Assembly: GCA_025964635.1 (NCBI GenBank)
Contig: JAOPYP010000192.1
Location: 1-12,100 of the forward strand
Source of the DNA: Actinomycetes bacterium
GTDB taxonomy: Bacteria > Actinomycetota > Actinomycetes > Streptosporangiales > Streptosporangiaceae
Length of the DNA stretch: 12,100 nucleotides
Direction: 5' to 3'
This document shows, in pieces, positions 6,654-12,100 of the stretch (the first letter of the stretch is position 1; each line of letters starts with the position of its first letter). Made by a program: the position numbers and the translations under genes. Under the pieces are notes generated by a model, which saw only the letters and a program-made list of their open reading frames with translations, was not told the origin of the DNA and searched no databases.

Positions 6654-7622
6654 ATGTTGGATGTGACCAGGCTTCGCGTGCTCGTCGCGGTGGCCCGGCA
6701 CGGCTCGGTGACCGCCGCGGCCCGGGCGCTCAACTACGCCCAGCCGTCGGTGAGCCACCACCTGTCCCGGCTCGAGGCCGAGACCGGGGCGCTGCTGACC
6801 CAGCGGGCCGGCCGCGGCGTGCGGCTGACCGACGCGGGCCGGCTGCTGGCGGAACGGGCCGAGGAGATCCTGGGCCGGCTGGATGCCGCGGAGAACGAGC
6901 TGGCCGCGCACGTGGGCCTGCGGGCCGGCCGGATCCGGCTGGCCGCGTTCCCCTCGGCGCTCAGCACGCTGGTGCCGATGGCCGCGGCCCGGCTCGAGGC
7001 TGAGAACCCCGGCCTGGATCTCACCCTCGCTGAGGCTGAGCCGCCGGAGGCCCTGCGCATGCTCCGGGCCGGCTACGTGGACGTGGCCCTCGTGTTCCGG
7101 CATTACCAGGACGGGGCGACGGTAAGCCCGCCCGGGGATGCGGACGACGGCACCCGGTCCCGGCTGCTCCTCAACGATCCCATCCACCTGGTGACCCGCG
7201 CGGCGTCGGACGGTGCGGACGGCCACCCGGCCCGGACCGCGGCCGACGAGCCGCCGCTGCCTCCCTCGCCGGACCTGGCCGACTATGCGGAGTACCGGTG
7301 GATCGGCGGCTGCGAACGGTGCCGCAGCTACCTGGTCTGGCAGTGCGAGCTGGCCGGGTTCAGCCCGAAGATCGCGTTCACCACCGACGACTTCGTCGCG
7401 GTCCAGGCGCTCGTCGCGGCGGGCCTGGGTATCACGACGCTGCCGGGGCTGGCGCTGCGTGCGGCGCGCCACCCGGGCATCCAGGCCGCGCCGCTCCCCG
7501 GGTCGCACCGACAGGTGCTCGCCATGACCTACGGTGAAGCGCCCGAGCCGCCGGCCGTGGCCCGGCTGCTCGACGTGCTCAGCGTGACCGCGGGCGCCGA
7601 CCGCCCGACCGTTCCCGCGTGA
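6654..7622 (+). CDS. LysR-family transcriptional regulator
   Basis: 322 residues, the usual LTTR length. The N-terminal winged helix-turn-helix (about 1-60) is typical: RLRVLVAVARHGSVTAAARALNYAQPSVSHHLSRLE, then the LTDAGRLLAERAEEIL linker helix. The effector-binding fold spans about 88-305, with a GRIRLAAFPSALSTLVP opening and ITTLPGLAL near the end. A Pro/Asp-rich insertion of about 25 residues (about 184-208) divides the effector domain. Just after it is a cluster C-x2-C-x7-C in GGCERCRSYLVWQC, which I believe is common in this actinobacterial LTTR subgroup and could be redox- or metal-sensitive. The ATG at 6654 is fixed by the -10 box 6 bases upstream; there is no ribosome-binding site. 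The next gene converges on it, so the target is not obvious from position. The ligand is unknown. Confidence 0.93.
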   Translation: MLDVTRLRVLVAVARHGSVTAAARALNYAQPSVSHHLSRLEAETGALLTQRAGRGVRLTDAGRLLAERAEEILGRLDAAENELAAHVGLRAGRIRLAAFPSALSTLVPMAAARLEAENPGLDLTLAEAEPPEALRMLRAGYVDVALVFRHYQDGATVSPPGDADDGTRSRLLLNDPIHLVTRAASDGADGHPARTAADEPPLPPSPDLADYAEYRWIGGCERCRSYLVWQCELAGFSPKIAFTTDDFVAVQALVAAGLGITTLPGLALRAARHPGIQAAPLPGSHRQVLAMTYGEAPEPPAVARLLDVLSVTAGADRPTVPA

Positions 7623-7627
7623 CCTGG

Positions 7628-7656
7628 ACCGCCGCCCTGGGGTGGGCTGGCGCGGT
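7628..7656. terminator. Possible hairpin between convergent genes
   Basis: ACCGCCGCCC (7628-7637) can fold over TGGGGT onto GGGC-T-GGC-GC-GGT (7644-7656), a GC-rich stem with bulges in the 37-base gap between the LysR and acyl-CoA ligase stops. It has no T-run on either strand. It may end transcription from both sides; evidence is weak. Confidence 0.3.
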
Positions 7657-7659
7657 GAC

Positions 7660-9207
7660 CTAGATCGAGCGGCCGTGAGCCCGCCAGTAGGGTTCGCGCA
7701 GGCGGCGCTTGAGCAGCTTCCCACTGGGATCGCGGGGCATCTCGGCGGTGAAGTCGATCGCCGACGGCCACTTCATCCGGGCCAGCTTTCCGTCCAGGGA
7801 CCCGAGGATCTCGGCGGCCAGGTCGGGGCCCGGGATCCGGCCCGCGGCGGGCTCGATCACGGCCATCACCCTCTCCCCCCACTCCTCGTCGGGAACGCCG
7901 AACACCGCGACGTCGGCCACCCCGGGATGCATGATGAGCTCCGCCTCGACCTCGGCCGGGTAGATGTTCGCCCCGCCGGAAATGATCATGTCTGCCTTGC
8001 GGTCGCAGAGGAACAGGAACCCGTCCCCGTCGAGATAGCCGATGTCGCCGGCGGTGAAGAACCCGCCCAGCCGACCCGCCTCGGTCTTGGCCGGGTCACC
8101 CTTGTACACGAACTGGGTGGTGCTCATCTTCATGTAGACCGTTCCCGGCGTGCCGGGCGGGCATGGTTTGCCGTCGTCGTCGGCGATCAGGATCTCGCTG
8201 GCCGGCCACGGCCTGCCCACCGTGCCCGGGCGGGCCAGCCACTCCTGCGGGCTGGTCAGGGTGCCGCCGCCCTCGGTCGCGGCGTAGTACTCGTACACCC
8301 GCGGCCCCCACCACTCCAGCATGGCCCGCTTCAGCGGCACCGGGCACGGCGCGGCGGCGTGGATGATCCAGCGCATCGACGACAGGTCGTACCGCGACCG
8401 GGTGGCCTCGGGCAGCGACAGCATCCGCTTGAACTGCGTCGGCACCATGTGCGTGCTGGTCACCCGGTACCGCTCCACGCAGGCCAGGGCAGTCTCGGAG
8501 TCCCAGCTGTCCATGTACACCAGGGTGTGGCCCAGGTGGATGGCCGCGCCGCCGAACAGCGTCACCGCGGTGTGATAGTTCGGCGAGGTGACCAGGTGCA
8601 CGTGGGGCTGGCCGGGCGGGACCCCGAAGATCTGGAGCAGGGCGGTGGTCAGCTCCGCCGCGTCGTCCGGCGCCATCCCGGACAGGTCGCGGCGGACTCC
8701 TTTGGGCCGCCCGGTGGTGCCCGAGGTGTAGTGCATGGTCGACCCCGCCACCCGGTCCGCGGGCGTGGTGACGGGCTGCCCGGCCACCAGGTCCGCGACG
8801 GGGGTGAACCCGGGGACCGTGCCGTAGCCGAGCCGGGCCCGGGCGGGGAGCCCGGCCAGGTCTGCGGCGGCGACCCCGGCCTCGCCGTACCGTTCGTGCA
8901 CGAAGAAGGCTTTCGCCTCGCTGTCGGCCACGATGTAAGCGATCTCCGGCGGGGTGAAGTGCCAGTTGATCGGGGTGTAGTACCAGCCGCCCTGGAGCGC
9001 GGCCAGGTAGATCTCCAGTGCGGTGCCGCCATTGGGGAGCAGCACGGCGATGCCGTCCCCGGGCCGCAGCCCCAGGCCCCGGAGGGTGTGCGTGAGCTGG
9101 TTGACCCGGGCGAGCAACTCACCCGCGGTGCGCTGGGTGCCATCCGGCTCGACCAGCGCGGTCCAGGCCGGATCCGTTTCCGCCCGGCGCCAGAACGCGA
9201 GCGCCAT
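7660..9207 (-). CDS. FadD-like acyl-CoA ligase (AMP-forming)
   Basis: 515 residues of the ANL superfamily of adenylating enzymes, which activate a carboxylic acid with ATP to an acyl-adenylate and then to acyl-CoA in the cytoplasm. The ATG has a strong GAGGAGG (9214-9220) at 6-base spacing. Motifs in order: the P-loop YTSGTTGRPKG from residue 160; YYAATEGG with E312; TAGDIGYLDGDGFLFLCDRKADMIISGG, containing the ribose-binding Asp and the hinge region; and near the C-terminus PRDPSGKLLKR with K497 as the catalytic Lys of the adenylation half-reaction. Length and sequence style (GWYYTPINWHFTPPEIAYIVADSEAK) resemble actinobacterial FadD acyl-CoA synthetases. Acyl-chain or aromatic/steroid acid specificity cannot be called. 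It is divergent from a lipoprotein gene and convergent with the LysR gene, with no partner enzyme nearby. All catalytic motifs look intact. Confidence 0.94.
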   Translation of the reverse strand: MALAFWRRAETDPAWTALVEPDGTQRTAGELLARVNQLTHTLRGLGLRPGDGIAVLLPNGGTALEIYLAALQGGWYYTPINWHFTPPEIAYIVADSEAKAFFVHERYGEAGVAAADLAGLPARARLGYGTVPGFTPVADLVAGQPVTTPADRVAGSTMHYTSGTTGRPKGVRRDLSGMAPDDAAELTTALLQIFGVPPGQPHVHLVTSPNYHTAVTLFGGAAIHLGHTLVYMDSWDSETALACVERYRVTSTHMVPTQFKRMLSLPEATRSRYDLSSMRWIIHAAAPCPVPLKRAMLEWWGPRVYEYYAATEGGGTLTSPQEWLARPGTVGRPWPASEILIADDDGKPCPPGTPGTVYMKMSTTQFVYKGDPAKTEAGRLGGFFTAGDIGYLDGDGFLFLCDRKADMIISGGANIYPAEVEAELIMHPGVADVAVFGVPDEEWGERVMAVIEPAAGRIPGPDLAAEILGSLDGKLARMKWPSAIDFTAEMPRDPSGKLLKRRLREPYWRAHGRSI

Positions 9208-9271
9208 CGCCCACCTCCTCGGGAACTACCCACGAGTAGATCACGGCCGGCGGCCTTCGCCCATGCCCGGC

Positions 9272-9302
9272 GGAACTTTGGCCGGGAGCGGCGGCGTATC
9301 CG
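9272..9302 (+). promoter_or_regulatory. Possible ECF-type promoter of the lipoprotein gene
   Basis: GGAAC (9272-9276) followed 18 bases later by CGTATC (9295-9300) fits the general form of extracytoplasmic-function sigma promoters in actinomycetes. It would leave a 5' leader of about 90 bases before the ATG at 9395. This is a match to a short, loose pattern in a GC-rich spacer, so confidence is low. Confidence 0.25.
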
Positions 9303-9394
9303 GCGCACGACCGGCCGCCGTACGGTACAAGTTGAGCCGGCGGCCCGGGGCCTGGGCTGGAGGCTCGGGCTGGGGCTGGGGACGAGAGGCAGGC

Positions 9395-9988
9395 ATGAAG
9401 CGGAAGCTGGTGCGCGGCGGCCGGGCGGCCCGGCGGGTCGCGGCGGTCGCGGCCGGGGCGATGACGGCTGGCGCGACGCTGGCCGGATGCCATTTCGCGG
9501 TGGTCCCGCCCAAGCAGCATGCCGGCGCGAGCCCCACGGCCTCGCTCCGTAACCCGTACGGCTACCGGCTGGCGGACGCGCCCGCGCTGCTGACCCAGTG
9601 CGCGGTGGACACGGCCGGCCTGCGCCCGGGTACCGGGCTGGACTGGTTCGCCAACGGCCGGGTCACGATCAATACCACCAACGCGGACAACTTCAGCAGC
9701 TGGTGGGCCACGCACAACAAACCGGGTCCGTACCCGCAGACGTTCGTCATCGACGGGCACCGGACCCACTACCTGGAGTTCGGCACCACCTGGGTGAAGA
9801 GCGGCAGCCTGTGGGTGCCCACGCACGCCGGCGACACGAATCCGCAGGCGCTGCGGTACTCGCTGGCCGCCTGGACCAGCTGGGCCGCGCTCAACGGCAA
9901 GCTGCCCCCGGCGGTCTGCGGCACCGCGCTGAGCGCGAGACAGCTCCAGGATCAGATTTTCGGTACCGGCACGCCCGACCCCTGGTGA
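9395..9988 (+). CDS. Small secreted lipoprotein, unknown function
   Basis: 197 residues. I chose the ATG at 9395 because it gives a complete lipoprotein signal peptide and has AGAGG (9385-9389) 5 bases upstream; the longer open frame before it is in the divergent spacer. The signal has a basic n-region (MKRKLVRGGRAARR), a short Ala/Val/Gly-rich core and a lipobox T-L-A-G-C with the acylated Cys at 32. The mature part is about 165 residues, rich in Trp and Tyr (SSWWATHNK, AAWTSWAALNG), and carries two further Cys (LTQCAVD and AVCGTAL) likely to form a disulphide. I do not recognise the family. It is divergent from the acyl-CoA ligase across a 187-base spacer and is followed by a cation antiporter gene on the same strand 139 bases on, so joint transcription with the latter is possible but not shown. 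Confidence 0.85.
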   Translation: MKRKLVRGGRAARRVAAVAAGAMTAGATLAGCHFAVVPPKQHAGASPTASLRNPYGYRLADAPALLTQCAVDTAGLRPGTGLDWFANGRVTINTTNADNFSSWWATHNKPGPYPQTFVIDGHRTHYLEFGTTWVKSGSLWVPTHAGDTNPQALRYSLAAWTSWAALNGKLPPAVCGTALSARQLQDQIFGTGTPDPW

Positions 9989-10053
9989 CTCTCTCTGGCG
10001 AAGGGCATCACGGCCCGGTCGCTGAGCGCCGGGGCGGGCGAAGACGCGCCCGG

Positions 10054-10059
10054 TAGGGT
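10054..10059 (+). promoter_or_regulatory. Possible -10 box upstream of the antiporter gene
   Basis: TAGGGT is a common actinomycete -10 variant. It lies about 70 bases before the GTG at 10128, and transcription would start near 10066. No convincing -35 is present. The 139-base spacer holds nothing else I can name. Confidence 0.3.
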
Positions 10060-10127
10060 GATCGGCAGGTGAGCCGGGAAGACTGGTCGGCGCCCCGCCT
10101 GCCTGCCCGCGGAAGGAACGCCGCCCC

Positions 10128-11372
10128 GTGCCCGTGGCCCTGCAACTGCTGGTCTTCTGCCTCGCCGCGGCGGTCAGCCTGGCTACCAGTTACCTCCTGG
10201 TCACCAGGCTGGAGCGGATCGGCGAGCGGCTGGGGCTGTCGGAAGCGCTGCTGGGCATGGTGGCCGCGCTGGCCGCGGACGCCCCCGAGATCACCTCGGC
10301 GATCACCGCGCTGGCGCAGCATCAGCAGAAGGTCGGCGCGGGCGTCATCATCGGCTCGAACGTGTTCAACCTGGCGGCGCTGCTCGGGCTGGGCGGGATC
10401 GTGGCGGGGAGCATCGCCCTGCACCGCAAGGTCGTCACCCTCGGCGGGGTCATCGCCCTGTGGGTGGCGGCGGTCTGCCTGGTCACCACCACCGGCACCA
10501 TCCCGCCCGCCGCCGGGCTGGTCGCGGTGCTGGCCGTCCTGGTGCCGTACCTCGTCCTGCTCGGCGCGGGAGCCGGGCGGCTGCACCGGCTGCCGGTGGC
10601 GCGCCGCTGGGAAAGCTGGCTGGCGGTGGCGATCTCCGAGGAGGAGCAGGAACTGGAGGAGATCATCCATCCGCCGCACGGCCGCCGCCGGGACGTGTTC
10701 CTGGCGGCCGGGGCTCTGGTCGTCGTGGTGGCGGCCAGCGTGGTCATGGAGCGGACCGGGACGTCAGTCGGGACGCATTTCGGGGTGCCGCAGATCGTCA
10801 CCGGCGGCGTGGTGCTGGCCGCGGTGACCAGCCTGCCGAACGCGGTCGCGGCCGTGTACCTGGCCGCGCGCGGCCGAGGCGCGGCCATGCTGAGCACCAC
10901 CCTGAACAGCAACGCGCTCAACGTGACCGCCGGGCTGCTGCTGCCCGCCAGCATCACCGGGCTGGGCCCGCCGTCAGTCCACGCGGTGCTCATCGCCGTG
11001 TGGTACCTGGTTCTCACCGCCGCCGCGCTCGCCTTCGTCTTCCGGGATGGCGGGGTGCGCCGGGCCACGGGGGCGTTCATCGTGGGGTCGTACCTGGTGT
11101 TCCTCGGGTCTTTGCTGGCGACTGCGCACTCTGGGGCGCCTGGGCCCGGGCTCACCGTCATCCCGTTGCTGGTTGTTGGGGTGGCGGGGCTGGCCGGGCT
11201 GGCGCGGCGTCCCGATCGGGCCGCCCGGCGGGCCGCGGGAGGGCAGCCGGAAGGGCTGAGTCAGCCGGGGGACGGGCCGCCGACCGGGCCGCCGGGCGGG
11301 GCCAGCCGGGGTCAGCCGGGGGACGGGCCGCCGACGGGGGCGAGTACGACTTCGGACGACAGCAAGTCGTAG
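10128..11372 (+). CDS. Ca2+/cation antiporter (CaCA) superfamily membrane protein
   Basis: 414 residues with the two inverted alpha-repeats of sodium/calcium exchangers. The GTG start has GGAAGGA (10111-10117) upstream, with a rather long 10-base spacing. Alpha-1 is LAADAPEITSA (E54) and GVIIGSNVFN (S77, N81). Alpha-2 is AAVTSLPNAVAAV (N238) and LNSNALN (S261, N265). About ten membrane segments are expected. The two halves are joined by a charged cytoplasmic loop (about 150-190, with ISEEEQELEEII). Compared with the archaeal exchanger NCX_Mj, E54, S77 and N81 are kept. E213 is replaced by N238, D240 by N265, and T50-S51 by A50-D51, so the ion site differs from a classical Na+/Ca2+ exchanger and the transported ion is uncertain. 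A Pro/Gly-rich tail of about 55 residues contains a duplicated segment and overlaps the opposing kinase gene. Confidence 0.88.
   Translation: MPVALQLLVFCLAAAVSLATSYLLVTRLERIGERLGLSEALLGMVAALAADAPEITSAITALAQHQQKVGAGVIIGSNVFNLAALLGLGGIVAGSIALHRKVVTLGGVIALWVAAVCLVTTTGTIPPAAGLVAVLAVLVPYLVLLGAGAGRLHRLPVARRWESWLAVAISEEEQELEEIIHPPHGRRRDVFLAAGALVVVVAASVVMERTGTSVGTHFGVPQIVTGGVVLAAVTSLPNAVAAVYLAARGRGAAMLSTTLNSNALNVTAGLLLPASITGLGPPSVHAVLIAVWYLVLTAAALAFVFRDGGVRRATGAFIVGSYLVFLGSLLATAHSGAPGPGLTVIPLLVVGVAGLAGLARRPDRAARRAAGGQPEGLSQPGDGPPTGPPGGASRGQPGDGPPTGASTTSDDSKS
11260..11335 (+). repeat. 25-bp direct repeat in the antiporter tail
   Basis: Bases 11260-11284 and 11311-11335 are identical over 25 positions with a 51-base (17-codon) offset, so both encode QPGDGPPTG in the C-terminal tail. 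The second copy lies in the part shared with the minus-strand kinase gene and supplies the last codons of that gene in antisense, including its stop at 11312-11314. Confidence 0.88.
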
Positions 11373-12100
11373 GCGTCCAGGTCGACCTCGCCGAGCACGT
11401 CGGCCACGGCGCCGAGGGCCACCGCGTGCCGCAGCGCATCCGGCCAGGCCCAGCCCTGCGTGATGGCCGGCAGCAGCCCGGCCACCACGGCCTCCGCGGA
11501 CAGCGACAGCCCCCGATACCCCTCCAGCGCGGCCCGCCACTGCCCACCCGGGCCGGGGGCCGCCGCGGCGAGGAGGGCCGCACCAGACAGCATGGCCGCG
11601 GCCTTCGCTCCTCGGGCCAGCAGCGCGGCCGGGCCCTCGGAGATCCCCGCCCCGGGCACCCCGGCCGTCGACGCGAGCAGCACCAGGGCCGGATGCCGGT
11701 CCAGGCTGCGCCACAAGGCCGGACCGCCCGCGTGGATGATGGCCGGCACCGACGCCTCCGCCGCGTAGCTGGCCAGGGACGCGTAGATGTCCAGCGGCAG
11801 GCCGGCCGGGAGTCCGCCGCTCAGCACCACGGCGTCAGTGCCCGGCACCAGCTTGCGGAATTCGCCGGCGAACCGGCCGAGCTCCTCGGTGGTGATGAAC
11901 GGGGCGGGCTCGCTCAGCCGGGTGCTCTCCTCCCGCGCCTCGTCGATCACCTCGATCACCCGCCGTGACTCACGGCCGATCCTGGTGAAGGCCGTGGCCA
12001 CACCCGCGCGGGCCAGGTCGGCTTCGATCAGGTTCCCGGCGCCACCGCCCGCGAAGCCCGCCACCAGCACCTCTTCGCCCAGGCCGGCCAGCACCCGCGC
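11312..12100 (-). CDS. PfkB-family sugar kinase homologue, probably inactive (5' end off the right edge)
   Basis: 262 residues are visible, ending in TGA at 11312-11314. The frame is open to the last base, and the expected first 40 or so residues (with the GGKGxN substrate motif) lie outside; a GTG at 12094 is not a credible start. The order matches 1-phosphofructokinase/tagatose-6-phosphate kinase relatives: ARVLAGLGEEVLVAGFAGG, LIEADLARAGVATAF, LSEPAPFITTEEL, DAVVLSGGLPAGLPLDIYASL, then a C-terminal helix region DALRHAVALGAV. The GAGD motif, which holds the catalytic Asp and anion hole, is replaced by LSAE immediately before AVVAGLL (Glu codon 11492-11494). The KPN motif after the LWRSL segment and the usual nucleotide-binding GxxG turn are also not recognisable. 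Family members phosphorylate sugar phosphates; this one may be a pseudokinase or very divergent. It overlaps the antiporter gene by 61 bases, tail to tail. Confidence 0.8.
   Translation of the reverse strand, partial: ARVLAGLGEEVLVAGFAGGGAGNLIEADLARAGVATAFTRIGRESRRVIEVIDEAREESTRLSEPAPFITTEELGRFAGEFRKLVPGTDAVVLSGGLPAGLPLDIYASLASYAAEASVPAIIHAGGPALWRSLDRHPALVLLASTAGVPGAGISEGPAALLARGAKAAAMLSGAALLAAAAPGPGGQWRAALEGYRGLSLSAEAVVAGLLPAITQGWAWPDALRHAVALGAVADVLGEVDLDAYDLLSSEVVLAPVGGPSPG

Noticed and set aside
9223..9240. CTAC/GTAG dyad upstream of the acyl-CoA ligase
   Set aside because: Only four paired bases at each end with mismatches inside; too weak to call an operator.
7642..9552. 636-residue open frame on the plus strand
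   Set aside because: It runs antisense to the acyl-CoA ligase, whose motifs are complete. The product is His/Arg/Gly/Val-rich without a recognisable fold, as expected of a shadow in GC-rich DNA.
10069..10827. GTG frame starting 9 bases after the TAGGGT box (a leaderless-like position)
   Set aside because: Its product is Arg/Ser/Trp-rich and lies out of frame within the antiporter gene; no coding character is seen beyond the start signal.
10460..11968. 502-residue open frame on the plus strand
   Set aside because: It crosses the antiporter gene in another frame and the antisense of the kinase gene. Its Arg/Gly-rich composition and lack of motifs mark it as a shadow.

Overview
The window is uniformly very GC-rich, its codons almost always end in G or C, and its spacers are short. 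It carries an MMPL transporter, low-complexity Ala/Pro/Thr-rich membrane proteins, a FadD-type acyl-CoA ligase and lipoproteins. Together these point to a high-GC actinomycete chromosome (Streptosporangiales/Streptomyces-like; the genus cannot be fixed from sequence reading alone). I see no RNA genes, CRISPR arrays or insertion sequences. No gap between genes exceeds 300 bases.

Left block, 1-6583, all on +. It opens with the 3' end of a gene encoding a secreted-side NTF2-like domain (1-458), then a 749-residue MMPL/RND-type membrane transporter (624-2873) closed by a textbook terminator (2892-2936). After a possible promoter come two tightly coupled genes: a zinc-ribbon protein with two membrane segments (3107-4408) and a zinc-ribbon protein with one membrane segment and a C-terminal NTF2-like domain (4415-6583). 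The last of these and the truncated left-edge gene are clear paralogues, so two related NTF2-type proteins flank the transporter. The layout reads as a small envelope-associated cluster: cytoplasmic zinc ribbons, long disordered pentapeptide-repeat linkers, and a disulphide-capable NTF2 domain outside the membrane. Its function is not known to me.

Middle block, 6654-9988. A LysR-type regulator with a probably leaderless start (6654-7622) converges on a FadD-like acyl-CoA ligase on the minus strand (7660-9207). A small lipoprotein of unknown function is divergent from the ligase (9395-9988).

Right block, 10128-12100. A Ca2+/cation antiporter (CaCA) superfamily protein (10128-11372) overlaps tail-to-tail by 61 bases with a PfkB-fold sugar kinase on the minus strand that runs off the right edge (11312-12100). 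Both are odd at their active sites: the antiporter has Asn for both acidic ligands of its second alpha-repeat, and the kinase has lost the GAGD catalytic motif.

The strongest leads are the duplicated zinc-ribbon/NTF2 membrane proteins around the MMPL gene, the predicted PfkB pseudokinase, the non-canonical antiporter, and a possible RNA switch at the MMPL ribosome-binding site.
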